Source of the DNA: Akebia trifoliata
Taxonomy: Eukaryota > Streptophyta > Magnoliopsida > Ranunculales > Lardizabalaceae
Assembly: GCA_017979445.1 (NCBI GenBank)
Contig: CM030714.1
Coordinates: forward strand, 14,317,892 to 14,381,891
Direction: 5' to 3'
DNA: 64,000 nucleotides
Under the pieces are notes generated by a model. It was not told where the DNA came from. It was given only the letters and a program-made list of their open reading frames with translations, and searched no databases. This document shows, in pieces, positions 48,241-60,642 of the stretch; within the stretch, counting starts at the first letter, position 1, and the number at the start of each line of letters is the position of its first letter. The position numbers were made by a program, and so were the translations under genes.

Positions 48241-48703
48241 GTGTTTTAGCCCCATCAAGAGAGCTACACAATTCTTCATCATAGCCAAACATGTGTGATG
48301 TGTGTGCATAGTGTACATTATGATGCATGATATGAGAATGGGTTAAAAAAGACTTCAACCTCCATCCTTTCGACCAAACCGCCTCAAGCATTCCATGCCC
48401 AAGGTTGAGGTTCAATCTACTCGTGATGAATGAGGGTTCTCCATTACATCCTAGAGACTTATAAAAAGGAAAAGAGAGGGTTAGAAGAAGAAGATGCAAG
48501 TTAAAAGAAAATAAATAAACAACTATTATCCCACCTTGTCCCCTTGGAGGTCTTGAATGAACTTGAGCTTGAGAAATGAATTTTAGAGTTGAAGGACGTA
48601 GTTGAGGGTTGAGAGAGTTGAAGGTAGAGAAATGAGAGATGAGTAGAGATTTTGGTAGAGTTTTAGGTTGAGAGAAGGGGGCTTGAGAGCATGAATTGTT
48701 TTT
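48241..48703 (-). repeat. 5' LTR of element A, distal part, truncated
   Basis: Continues the match to the 3' LTR after the Harbinger insertion, from GTGTTTTAGCCCCATC to about 48703. It stops abruptly at GCATGAATTGTTTTTA; the remaining half of the LTR is missing. Confidence 0.82.
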
Positions 48704-48704
48704 A

Positions 48705-49573
48705 TAAGCTCAGACAATGCAGCACCATGCGTTAGGGTCAAATCAAGATCTACCCGAGCAACCTTCGCAAGGACCACAGACCACTATGCCTCCCGCAATG
48801 CCGGAATACCAATGACCCCCACTCTAAATTCCACGGAATTGACCACCCCCGATAGTCATTCTCGATGACGAATGCAAGTATAGGGCCACAGAGGCCAAAA
48901 GTGCAACAGATGAAAAATTGGCTCAGCAAATCGAATCTCTGCAAGAAGAAATGAAGAGGATGAAAGACCTCAATACTCTGAGTGGAACTCAGTCCAAAGA
49001 CCTCTGCTTCTACCCAATGTTCAATTACCGACCAAGTTCAAGTATCCAAAGTTCAAAAAGTATAATGGAGTGGGGTGCCCACTATCAAACTTGAAATTAT
49101 ACTACGGATCAATGTGTTAATATGGCGAAGGTAACAGAGTGCTGGTGCAGCTGTTCCAAAGAAGCTTAACGGGACCGACTCTCAAATGGTTCTTGGGATT
49201 GGACTATACGCTCATCAAGAGTTGGTAGGGCTTGGTTGAAATGTTTTGGCATAATTATTGATTCAACACAAATGTGGGTCTGGATCGAAATGATATGGCT
49301 ATGATGACGAGAAAATAGAGAGAAACAGTGAAAGAGTATGCCTAGAGGTGGCGAGAGGTTGTTTTGCAAGTAAGGCCTCCGATGACTGAACAAGATATGA
49401 ACACTACGTTTATCTCGACATTAGGACATGCCTTTTATACTCATCTGGTTGGACACACTACAGGCACCTTTTCAAATTTTTTTAAAGTAGTAGATCGGGT
49501 CGAGGATGGGATCCGAATTGATCTAATATTGGACTTCATAGCCCTATGTGCAGCAGTAGGGACATCGATATAG
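48705..49573 (+). pseudogene. Gag fragment, probably of element B
   Basis: Reads in the same direction as B. A coiled coil (EKLAQQIESLQEEMKRMKDL) is followed by FKYPKFKKYNGVGCPLSNLK and LVQLFQRSLTGP. The long frame 49364-49573 holds PPMTEQDMNTTFISTLGHAF, YTHLVGHTTG and VVDRVEDGIR. These blocks match element A's gag in order. Several stops and shifts interrupt it. Assignment to B rests on orientation and on A's position between the two halves. Confidence 0.75.
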
Positions 49574-51067
49574 AAGAAGTCAGTGCCTTTTTTCAAAAAG
49601 AATGAGGAAACTCAAGTCAACAATGTACAACCCAGCCAACTTCATTTTATTCAGGTACCAGTTCAGAAGCCATCGGCGCCACAAGTCCCTTGGATGCTAG
49701 TACCTCGAGTTGCTTGGGTTCCAGCGCCACATAATCACTTCTGAATGATTCCTCCACAAGTTATGCCAACACAGCCAGCACCATAGTATGGGTAGAACCA
49801 ACGAGCAAGACCTAATCGGGTTAATAGAGTGTTCAGCAGGCTACCAATGACGTTGTCAGAACTACTTCCCACATTACTCCAAGGAGAGTATCTCACTAAG
49901 CGACCACTGAACCCGAAAGCTTCTAAAGGATTGAGGTACAATCCCAACCTATTCTACGAGTTCCATATGGGTGCACCAGGGCACTCCACTGATCAGTATT
50001 GGCAGCTCAAGCACCAAGTGCAGAATTTGATTGATAGGAAGGCCATTATATTGGATGGTCCAGCAAATCAAACTCCACAACAAAATATCAATCAGAATCC
50101 TTTGCCTGCCCATAACGGAAGAGGTAATGGACCCACGGTAAACATGGTTGTAAAAAAAGAATCTAACTTCAACCCTTCCGTACTGATAGCTCCCATATGA
50201 TCAAACATTCGGGTTTGCCTTACAAAAAATCCAGTAGTACCAACAGTCAATGCTCTCCCCCGATACACTGACAACTCCACCTCATTACCACTCTGGATAT
50301 CTGGCATGACCATCTATTCCAATGACCAATCTATAAGTTCTATCATCCGACCTCCACGCATCATTCCATACATGCCTACTAATCCTCAGAACTCATTTTC
50401 TCATCCACCCCTTCACATACCTTACACTTCATCCTCATGACCACCACTCGTCATTCCCTGTACTCCATCAACCTCTCATACATCTCCTTCAATCATTTTC
50501 ACATCCAAATCACAACCACCACCCCTCATCCTCCATGTAAAACTCGAACCACCCCCAATAACCATACATTCGCCCCAACCTTTCCCATATATCTCCAATC
50601 AGGCAGTCCCATGGAGCTATGAAATGAGCATTGTCACCTCAGCAGGGGTAAAAATAAATAAAAAAGCTATGGTAGCAGACATTGGTCACATGACCAAGAC
50701 TGAGACACGCCACAAGACATTGGGAAAGGTGGTGGGAGCTGAAGAAAAGAAGGAAAAAGCAGTAGCAAGCGAAAGTGAGGAAAAAAGGAAGGAAAATGGA
50801 AAAGATAAAATGATCGAGGAAGACGGCTCAGGACAAAAAAAGGTAGAAAAGAAACAGAAACCTAAAGTGACAGACAAAGAGGCTGCAGACTTCATCAAGC
50901 TCATCCACAAAAGTAAATCCAATATGGTCGAACAACTGAACAAGCCTCCGATACATATTAGTATTTTGGGTCTCCTACAAAACTCAGAAGAACATCAAGA
51001 GGCAATGTTAAAAGTTTTGAGTGAGCCACACGTATCGGCAACCACTTTACCTGCACAACTAAAGTAG
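49574..51067 (+). pseudogene. Gag C-terminal half of element B with a lost zinc knuckle
   Basis: 49829-50200 matches element A at the knuckle, but both cysteines are Tyr (FYEFHMGAPGHSTDQYWQLK), consistent with G-to-A changes. A Pro/Thr/Ser-rich stretch (50200-50620) follows. The frame 50624-51067 is Lys/Glu-rich and ends with DKEAADFIKLIHKSKSNMVE. Confidence 0.8.
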
Positions 51068-51081
51068 ACAGTGGGACAATC

Positions 51082-51850
51082 ATGGCTCCTAACCTGATCG
51101 TCTTCACAGAAAACGAATTTATTCAGGAAGGACGCAGACACATCGAGCTATTAAACATTATGATTATGTGCAAAGGTATGATGGTCTCCAGGGTACTAAT
51201 CAATAACGACTTGGCTTTTAATGTCTGTCATTTAGAAACCTTCCGCAAGTTGAATGTAGATTGGTCCCATGTTAAACCCAATAACAAAGTAGTTCAAGGA
51301 TTCGACAGCTCAAGGAGGGACTCCCTTGGAGAAATTGATTTGCCAGTCACTATTGGCCCATATACTTTCGATGTTACTTTTGAAGTGATAGACATACCAG
51401 CAACGTTTAATCTTCTGTTAGGAAGGCCGTGTATTCATATTGCAGGGGCAGTACCATCTTCTTTATACTAAAAGGTTAAATTCATAATGGGACAAAATAT
51501 GATATCAGTTCTAACAGAAAACTTAATCCCAGCATGGCGAACTCCAGATGTACCATTCATAGACGTGGAGATGACAAAGGACAAGGTGGTGTACCATTCT
51601 TACCAATTCACTACGGTCAACCAGGTTAAAAAAGGAAAGGAAAGAGTAAAGACAAAATTGTCAATGGCAAACTTGATGATTGGACGGGTAATGAAGGAAG
51701 TTGGTTACCAACCCAAGTATAATTTGAGGCTAGAAAGAAAAGATAGAATCATCCCAATCATTGCACATTAGCATACGCCTTACTTCGGTCTCCACTTCAG
51801 GTTTATAAAGAAAGACATTCCTGGCATGAACGACAAGACAAGACTAAAAC
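51082..51850 (+). pseudogene. Protease region of element B
   Basis: Collinear with element A's protease. The active-site region reads VLINNDLAFNVC, so the catalytic Asp seen in A (IDNGS) is Asn here. EIDLPVTIGPYTFDVTFEVI and FNLLLGRPCIHIAGAVPSSL follow, with a TAA near 51470. The frame ends at the inverted LTR at 51851. Confidence 0.82.
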
Positions 51851-53618
51851 TGAAAGCGCCCTCGATCCGCGGGGTGCGCGGATCCGCTTTTGACCCTTGA
51901 GGTTTGGGAGTCGCCACCTAGTTATTACGGTCTAGGAACCGATCAATGACTCTAAACGGATAAAAACTAATCTAAAACCAAAAAAAAAACTGAATTCGGG
52001 GATCATGTTACGGGATTGGAAGGTGTTAGGCACCAACCCCGCCCGGCCAAAGCCGATCTCTACTAAATTCCCAAGTAAATTACATTGCTAAAACCTAGAT
52101 AAAAAAATAAATAAAAATAAAAGGTTTACCTTTCCAATGGCAAGGACTTGGTTCCCTCAGATCTGACAAAAAGAACTCCTTGTACCGTGCTCCCTTGCTT
52201 CGTTCTGTTTCCGGATTTGACTTCGGATCTCCGAGGCAAGGTATCTCCTTGTTTTTGAATCTGAATTCTTCAAGTTCGTTGCGGATTTGGGGGTGTTTTT
52301 AGAAGGCTTTTGGGTGTTTTCTAGACTAAAATTGAAGGAGGGATGTTAGCTAAGGAGTTGGGGCTCCAAAACTAGGGTTTATGGGGGGCTAGGGGAGCTT
52401 CTAGACCTACTTCTCCTAGGGTTTATCATTTGATACGAAAATAGGGTGTGAGCACCTCTATTTATAGATGTTTTTAGGGGTTGATTTGGATAGAGTTAGT
52501 GTTTAATTAGAGATCTTTTAATTAGAGTTGTATTTTAATTTGACTTGTTTTAAGTAGAATTGTATTTTAATTAGAATTGTTTTAGGTAGAATTGTGTTTT
52601 AATTCAAATTGTTTTAGGTAGAATTATTTTTAAGTTAGAACTCTATTAGATAGAGTTATTATTTAATTAGAATTCTATTATGACTTTTGGTCTTATTTGA
52701 TTGACTTTTAATGTTTTGACTTTAGTCTTAATTGATTGACTTGACTTCAGTCTTGCTTAATTGACTTTAATTTTGACTTCAGTCTCACTTGATTGACTTT
52801 AATACCTTGACTTTAGTCTTGCTTGATTTACTTTTAATTTTTGGAGAAGGCCCCTTTCATTATTTCTTTAATTCTTTGGACCCCCAAATTGAGGGGTTCT
52901 TAAAGAAATATCTCACGAACCCTCAACAATTTTGCCTGAGAACCCGATTGATCGATTTTTTAGGTTCAAAATTTTAAATTAATTTCATTAATGTTTCACT
53001 TTAATTATTTAATATTTATTTATTAATTTCGAAATTTTTAATTATGAAAATTGTGAAATTACCGTTTTGCCCCCAGAGAGGACTTTTCACGTTTCAAGTC
53101 GGTTTTTAATGTTCCAGGATGTTTTAGAATCGATTTTTCGTAAGGAATTCAGTGGAAATATTAGTTTTTGTTATTTATGAAGTTTTTTTGTGTGAAATGG
53201 TTGTGAACTTTACGAGGGGCATTTTCGTAATTTTGTCAAATTCTGTTAAAATTGGTGAAATGATTTATTTGGTTCCGATTTGTTATTTTATGTGTTCGAG
53301 AGAGTTTTCCTAAGCGTAACGTAGCCTCTAGGGTTGTTTTGAGGTTAGGGATATTTTGGTAATTTGGTAATTTTTAGTGATTTTTATCGTGAAGTTTCTT
53401 TCTGGTCTGCAAGATGATGATTTCTATGTTTCTGGGGTCGTATTTTCCTAGCGTAGCGTAATTTCTAAGGTTTTGTCAGTTCGAGATACCTCATCCGGAT
53501 TTCTGAAACATATCTGGTAACAAAATAAAGCATTGGAATACACATCCATCATTGGGAATCATTGCAATCGGGTTGACGAGTTGATTAATCAGGCGGATGC
53601 AAAAATGGGGTGTCTACA
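51851..53618 (-). repeat. Inverted LTR of the element C family
   Basis: The reverse complement starts TGTAGACACCCCATTTTTGC and ends GGCGCTTTCA, as in the element C LTR. Where I compared them, the two differ by several percent, far more than C's own pair. No matching 5-bp duplication flanks it (AAAAC on the left, GATCG on the right), so it is not a clean solo LTR. The 62-codon frame at 52789 is not a gene. Length 1768 bp. Confidence 0.88.
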
Positions 53619-53664
53619 GATCGACGATTTCTCAGTTTCCTGCACCTTAACCGAGTCAATTAGC

Positions 53665-55397
53665 TGTAGACACCCCATTTTTGCATCCGCCTGATTAATC
53701 AACTCGTCAACCCGATCGCAAGGATTCCCAATGATGGATGTGTATTCCGTTGCTTTATTTTGTTACCAGATTTGTTTCAGAAATCTAGATGAGGTATCTC
53801 AAATTGACAAAACCTTAGAAACCACGCTACGCTAGGAAAGTACGACCCTAGAAACATAGAAATCATCATCTTGTAGACCAAAAAGAAGCTTCACGATAAA
53901 AATCACTAAAAATTACCAAATTACCAAAATACCCTTAACCTCAAAACAACCTTAGAGCCTACGTTACGCTTAGGAAAACCCATTCGAACACATAAAATGA
54001 CAAATCGGAACCAAATAAATCATTTCACCAATTTTAACAGAATTTGACAAAATTACGAAAATGCCCCTCATAAAGTTCACAACCATTTCACACAAAAAAT
54101 TTCATAAATAACAAAAACTAATATTTCCATTGAATTCCTTACGAAAAACTGATTCTAAAACATCCTAGAACATTAAAAACCGACTTAAAACGTGAAAAGT
54201 CCTCTCCGGGGGTAAAACGGTAATTTCATAATTTTCATGATAAAAAATTCCGAAATTAATAAATAAAATATTAAATTATTAAATTTAAACATTAATGAAA
54301 TTAATTTAAAATTTTGAATCTAAAAAATCGATCAATCGGACTTTCGGGTAAAATTGTTGAGGGTTCGTGGGATATTTCTTTAAGGACCCCTCCATTTGGG
54401 GGTCCAAAGAATTAAAGATATTTTAGAGGGGGGTTCTCCCAAAATTAAAAGTAAATCAAGCAAGACTGAAGTCAAGGTATTAAAGTCAATCAAGTGAGAC
54501 TGAAGTCAAAATTAAAGTCAATTAAGCAAGACTGAAGTCAAAATATTAAAAGTCAATCAATTAAGACTAAAGTCAAAACATTAAAAGTCAATCAAATAAG
54601 ACCAAAAGTCATAATAGAATTATAATTGATTAATAACTCTATCTAATAGAGTTCTAACTTAAAAATAATTCTACCTAAAACAATTCTAATTAAAACATAA
54701 TTCTACCTAAAACAAGTCAAACTAAAACACAACTCTAATTAAAAGATCTCTAATTAAACACTAACTCTATCCAAATCAACCCCTAAAAACATCTATAAAT
54801 AGAGGTGCTCACACCCTATTTTGGTATCAAATCATAAACCTTAAGAAAAGTAGGTCTAGAAGCTCCCCTAGCCCCCCATAAACCCTAGTTTTGGAGCCCC
54901 AACTCCTTAGCTAACATCCCTCCTTCAATTTTAGTCTAGAAAACACCCAAAAGCCTTCTAAAAACACTCCCAAATCCTCAACGAACTTGAAGAATTTAGA
55001 TTCAAAAACAAGGAGATACCTTGCCTCGGAGATCCGAAGTCAAATCCAGAAACAGAACGAAACAAGGGAGCACGGTATAAGGAGCTCTTTTTGTCAGATC
55101 TGAGGGAATAAAGTCCTTGCATCGGAAAGGTATTTTTTTTATTTATTTTTATCTAGGTTTTAGCAATGTAATTTACTTGGGAATCTAGTAGAGACCGGCT
55201 TTGGCCGGGCGGGATTGGTGCCTAACACCTTCCAATCCCGTAACATGATCCCCGAATTCAGTTTTCTTGGTTTTAGATTAGTTTTTATCCGTTTAGAGTC
55301 ATTGATCGGTTCCTAGACCGTAATAACTAGGTGGCGACTCCCAAACCTCAAGGGTCAAAAGCGGATCCGCGCACCCCGCGGATCGAGGGCGCTTTCA
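53665..55397 (+). repeat. 5' LTR of element C
   Basis: Starts TGTAGACACCCC and ends GGCGCTTTCA directly before the PBS. It is 1733 bp. A TATA-like CTATAAATAGAGG lies at about 54793-54805. The first 516 bases can be compared with the window-truncated 3' LTR and are almost identical. Confidence 0.93.
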
Positions 55398-55398
55398 G

Positions 55399-55417
55399 TG
55401 GCGACTCCACTGGGGAC
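55399..55417 (+). promoter_or_regulatory. Primer-binding site of element C
   Basis: TGGCGACTCCACTGGGGAC begins two bases after the LTR. This is the Tat/Ogre-type primer site, reported for this lineage as matching a tRNA-Arg 3' end. Confidence 0.85.
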
Positions 55418-58400
55418 ATTGAGGATCAAACTTGAAAAACCCCAAGTATGGGGACATTGCCAATGACCTAGTTTTATTTGTTTTGCTTATTTTATTTAAT
55501 TTTTAGTTAGTTTCATGTTATTGTTTCTTTATTATTTTTATTTTTGTTGGTACGTCATTGATTGTTTGATTCTACTTGGAGCACTTTGATTTAACATATC
55601 ATCTCTATGGTTTAATCAAGGGCCATTCGGAATGATCCGAAATAATACGAGATTTCGAAGGAATACTTTTATTGAGGATGAGATTTTTGGACCATGATTT
55701 TTTTTACATATATAAGTATATTTCGATTGAAAATTTGGGTATGTGTTTGAGGTTCTGTCAAAAAAACAGCATGCTGTTTGTGTAGGGTGCCACGAGTAAT
55801 CCCGGTTTTGTGCGTGTCTCACACCACTTGGACAGCAACAATTTTGGTGTGTCACACATAAAAGCAATGTGTTGCTTTTCGCACACCATCTTCTTTAAAA
55901 AGTCGACCAGGTTTCAGCGTTGTTTTAAACACGAAAGCCGAACGCACCTCTCTGTTCGATCGGCTGAAATTTCAGCCCGATCATTTTAAATTTCGCTCGA
56001 AGTCATTTATGCTTTTCGATTCTAAGCAGTTTTTTTTTTTAAATAAAAAAAAAACCGATTCAAAGGTGGTGATCTTGTCGTCCTCATTGGAAACCGACTG
56101 GTTAAAAACAGAAATCGATCTGTTCAACCTCCCAAAACCGATCGAGTTAGACGAGTTGTGATCCCAACCTTCAAAGAGAACTCAAGTTTTTCTGAAAATT
56201 TGAGATCATCAGCCCCTGTATAACCAGCTCGACCTTAATCTCTCTGTGTTCTTGCTCGATTAAATTTGTCGAAGCTATCGGTTGTGGTCCTTTTCTTACT
56301 CTCGGTTCTTAATAACCAAGAACGTTAGTAGCCGAACACCGAGTTAATAACAGCGATTCTGCTGTTTTAAAACAGCACCTAAGGCTGATCTCGACGCTGG
56401 TATACTGTTCTAGGCTGATCTCGACGATTAGCTGCTGTTATATGATGATCTCGACGATAACATGCTGATCTCGACGATTAGGCTGCTGATCTCGACGATT
56501 ATGCTGCTGTTAAGGGTTGATCTCGACGATGATCTCGACGTTAAGCTGACGTTGATCTCGACGTTAACCTGATGATCTCGACGTTAAGCTGCTGATCTCG
56601 ACGTTAAGCTCGACGTTATTATCTTGGTTTTTTAAGATCAATTTATTTTCGAAAAAAAGGGGGAAATTAATTTGTTTCACAAAAAGGAAAATCAAAACAA
56701 AAAAAATAAAGAGTAGAAAGTTTTTTTAAAAAAAAGGAAGTTCAAAAAATAATGGAATCAAATTTTTTAAATGTTGCTAATGGCGACATATGCTCAAGTT
56801 GTTTTGTTTTGAATTTCCTTGATTGGGCTCAATTTATTTTTATAAAAAAAATTAATAAATCCTCTTTATCTCATCAATCATCATTATACCCTCAATTCAA
56901 AACCCTTAGAAATTTCGAATTATTTCGGGTCGCCGCAAAACACCCTCGATTGGACTATGAAATTTATCAAAATATTGCGATGATCGGGACTATAAACTAC
57001 CATGATTGGTATATGAAGGTGATGTGCATGCTTATTTCCATAGTTCGGACCATATTATTAATTCATGATAATTGCCTATTTAATATACCATAATATCATT
57101 GGGAATGCATGTTTGATGTTGGTCACAATGTTGATCATGATTAAATGTTTGTGTGATTGGAATGATGCTTAGATCCATATAATTCATGTTATAATGATTG
57201 GTTTGATTGGGCCATGGGCCCATTTATTTGAAAAGGCCCCGGGCACACCCCACCTTACTTTGCACACACCACATGCACGTTTACCGCTTTACTCACTTAC
57301 ACGTCCCATTTAGCCAACGTGGCACTAGTGCGTGGCCCGGTCTCTTCGGAGATGCGACGTCATTCATGAAACCCACAACTCCAGTCACGTACCTTAGGGT
57401 ATATCGAACTGGGGCATCAATACCGTCTAATCAGGTGATTCTGAGAGACATATTGATGCACCCATGCTGGGGTGACCTGAGCCTTTGTCCTATTGTAAGC
57501 CACACAGTCACATGTCCCGATTGCCAACATAGTACTAGTACGTGGTCGGTCCCCTCGTGGGATGCCAAACCAGTTATGAAAGCTACAACTCGTACCCGTA
57601 GGTATAAAAGGTAATCTAAGTATATCAATTGCACTTCTTGGTCAAAATCGGTGCCTAAGCAAGATCTTGCCCCGCTGTACCCTACTGTACGAGGGGGATA
57701 GACTACGTCTATTCTAGACGAGAGGTATTTAAGTGGGCCCTTGCTCAGCATTGTGCGCCACCTCTCAACTGGAGATCAAACTGCTCTTTTTGGCTTCAGA
57801 GAAGTGAATTGAGGTTTTAGATTATCACCTATACGGTATATCAAACCAAGTCACCACGTATCGAAAGGTATATAGGTGTGCTTGGGCAAGGGTGGCCAGA
57901 TAAAAATGCATTGCACGTAGTAAGCCTAGAGTCTAGAAACCTTCCCCATAGGTCACGACTCGAACTTATCGTGGGTGTTCCCGGGTTGTTTATTGAATGA
58001 ATGCCTGTTGTTGGATGAATGTTTGTGAGTGATATGAATGTTGAGATCAAAGTGCATGATTGTCCTCAAGGATCAAAGAAATTTTATTTTTGAAAATTAA
58101 AATGGGCGCACCGACCCAGTAAAGAGTCCATTCTTTTACAATAATGACCCAGTCCATCCCGATCCAACAATCATGATGGACCGGGCCAGTTAAATCAAAA
58201 TGGAAATCGAATTTTCAAAGAAGAGAAAGAAAATATTTTTCAAAAAAGAGATTATTTTCCAAAAGAAGGCTTCTTTAGAAGAAACATTTTTCAGAAAATA
58301 TATTTTCCAGAATAAAATATTTTCCAAAAGAAGTGTTTTCCAGAAAAAGTGTTATTCTCTAGAAAAAATGTTTTCTAAGAAAAAAATGTTTTCTAAAAAA

Positions 58401-59411
58401 AAAAAATGTTTTCCAGAAGAAAACGTTTTCCAAAAGAAAAGAAAAAAAAGGAAAAATTTGCAAAAGATCTATTTTTGCATGAAAAGTTTTTATGGACCGT
58501 GGAAAACTACCAAAAAATGTTGCAAAAAATAATCAGATTTGTGAAATAAAAATATTATTTTCCAATATTTTTCAAGAGTGCAACATAATTATTTTTCTTC
58601 TGAATAATCATTGAATGGATGAATTTTTTAATGGATTGGTGCACAAAATTCAATAAAATCTCAGGGTTAATTTAAAATGTTATCAAGGGGGTGACACTGA
58701 AATTGGTTAAATTCACCTTCAAAGAGGTTTAAGGGTTATCATTGTATCTAAGCTCAATCGTCCATCGTCAATATCAAGTCAACAGTTAGAAATGACCTCA
58801 AAATTTCTCAACATTATCCAATTGTTCTTTGAAAATCATAGTGCTTCAATCCTACCGGTTGTGAGTAATGTCTCAGTTCTCATCAAGCCCGTTTTGGGTA
58901 GTCTTGAGTTTTCATGGGTCATTTGGGTTAGCTCGAGTCCTTTTTTCTAGCAAGGTCATGTCTTCCTTAGATTGAGCCTACTCTTTCTTATTGAGTCAAG
59001 TTAGTTCGTCGAGTTTATAGAGGTGTCTGTCGTCCCTTCTGAATTGATCGTACAAAAGAAATTTTTGAATATCTCGAGCGCATTAACGAATTAACTAATA
59101 ATCTAGATTCAAAGACAAGAAGATAAGAGTCGAGCTCAAGAAAGCAAAGGTCATTGACCTCGGAACAGAAATAAATTCCTAAAGAGATTCAAATAGAAAC
59201 CATCTTATCTCTAGAGGAACACAAGGGGATAATGAATTTTCTCAGAAATTTCAAAAGACTTGTTCGTGTGATCATATGAGGGTATGTTAGGTACAAGCTT
59301 GGGTGTTGTTCAACACGGAATAGATACTCGTCTATATCGATGGAATCAAAGAAGATGTTATAAAATATATCAGCACTATCCTTACTACATCTTGAGTTGC
59401 AAATCACATAT
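55418..59411 (+). other. Long leader of element C
   Basis: No supported gene. 57205-57620 and 58100-58700 are collinear with element B's leader (18670-19110, 19505-19760 and 20990-21140). A direct repeat of about 100 bp (GCCAACGTGGCACTAGTGCG; GCCAACATAGTACTAGTACG) recurs at an offset of about 208. The region matching B's captured mobile-domain ORF is absent near 58490-58600. 58205-58450 is a purine-rich GAAAAATATTTTCC tract. 58700-59400 shows nothing recognisable. Frames at 56752 and 57207 lack known domains. Confidence 0.6.
56385..56630 (+). repeat. GATCTCGACG tandem repeat in the leader of element C
   Basis: Ten copies of GATCTCGACG and one partial copy, at irregular spacing of about 10-27 bases. 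Many are followed by TTAAGCTG or ATTAGCTG, with CTGCTG between them. Confidence 0.85.
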
Positions 59412-60104
59412 TATCAATCGATATGGGGATACCTTTTGAACTGATCTCTGATAATGGGTCGTACTTCAAAGCTTAAATCATTACTCTGTGTTCAAAGTTG
59501 AAGATCCGGAATCACAAATCATCCTTCTACCGTCCTCAGATCAATGGAACGGTTGAAGCAGTTAGTAAGAGTATCAAGATTATCATTAGGAAAATGAGTC
59601 AATAACATCGACATTGGTCAGAAAAATTATCATTCACGCTGTGGACATATCGAACTCTAATTCGATCCTCTATTGGAGTTATTCTCTACTCCTTAGTGTA
59701 TGGCATGGAAGCAATCTTACCAGTTGAAATGAAAATTTCGTCTCTCAAGGTCTTGTTAGAAAATCATTTATTAGAAACAGATTGGGTTCGTCAGCAGTAT
59801 GAAGAATTAAACTTGATCGAAGAAAACGAGTTAAAGCCCTGTACCACGTGCAAGCTTATCTAAGAAGAGTCACCTGTGCATTTGACAAGAAGGTTAAAGC
59901 TCATCATTTACAAGTCAAAGATTTAACTATCAGACTTCAAAGAAAATTGAACACTCCTCCTCGATTATAGGAGAAAGTCTAAATTGGAAAAATTCATTCA
60001 TTAAAGAAATACTGTCTGGAAAAGTCGTCAGACTTCAAGATCATGATGGAGGTGAACTACCAGAACCAACCAACATTGACCAAATCAAACGGTACTACAT
60101 TTAA
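59412..60104 (+). pseudogene. Integrase C-terminal remnant of element C
   Basis: Starts inside the catalytic core with the second Asp in FELISDNGSYFK, then FYRPQINGTVEAVSKSIK with the Glu. WTYRTLIRSSIG and YSLVYGMEAILPVEMKISSL match element A's integrase. After a frameshift, LYHVQAYLRRVTCAFDKKVK and DGGELPEPTNIDQIKRYY complete the usual C-terminus, with a TAA at 60102-60104. Several internal stops. Nothing upstream of the core (zinc finger, RNase H, reverse transcriptase) remains. Confidence 0.85.
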
Positions 60105-60642
60105 GGAGGCCATCTTTGACCGAATCAATTCTCCTGTTACCCAGTTCAATATATCCTTTCTCAACCCCTTTGCAACCTTTTTCAAAAAGAAAAATTATGC
60201 CTTTTTCTTTCTTAACCCGATCACCTAACCTAGGGGAGGGAAAGTTCGAACTACGTTTTGGTCTGATCCCAAAATTCTGGGGTACGTAGGCAACCTGAGA
60301 AGTTACTTCAGGCCCGACCACATCAAAGTACAAAAAAAAAAAAAAAAAAAAAATCTATTTCCCCTACACAGTAAAAAATCAAGAAAAAATTCAAAAGAAA
60401 AAGAAATATCATCCAAAATGGGGAAGAAAATTTAAAGAAAAAGAAATAATTTAAAAGGAAATGCCACACAAGGGGCATTTGGGTTTTTGAGCCTCAAAAT
60501 TCCTTTTTTTTACCCAGTCCCAAGCCTACCTATAAAAGTCCTCCTAAGTACCGTGTGAAAAGTCAAGGAGGGTGGCAAAGCATGATCAGACAGTAAATTC
60601 TAGAAGTTCAAAGGAGAAGAAAAAGATAAGTGAAAATACCTA
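60105..60642 (+). other. Element C 3' untranslated region
   Basis: Non-coding. The block at about 60247-60310 (CGAACTACGTTTTGGTCTGA, GGGTACGTAGGCAACCTGAG) resembles a conserved stretch downstream of pol in many plant Tat elements. A poly-A run lies at 60330-60352. Confidence 0.6.

Larger units (their letters stand above)
21452..48703 (-). mobile_element. Tat/Ogre-lineage Ty3/gypsy retrotransposon A
   Basis: Minus-strand order from right to left: 5' LTR (broken at 48703 and split by a Harbinger transposon), PBS, leader with tandem repeats, gag, protease, reverse transcriptase, RNase H, a second RNase H, integrase, a 3' module with hairpin repeats, two antisense genes, a purine tract and the 3' LTR. 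The second RNase H and the TGGCGACTCC primer site place it in the Tat lineage. The two LTRs differ by roughly 6 percent where compared (my count over about 340 bp). Gag and pol carry many stops and frameshifts. Confidence 0.85.

Noticed and set aside
52789..52977. Frame of 62 codons
   Set aside because: Located in the inverted LTR with no domain.
51851..53618. Simple solo LTR
   Set aside because: The flanking five bases do not match, so ordinary solo-LTR formation is not supported.
57207..57614. Possible conserved protein shared with 18835-19098
   Set aside because: Similarity is at DNA level along the whole leader, extends beyond the frames, and shows no domain; the B copy does not preserve the frame length.
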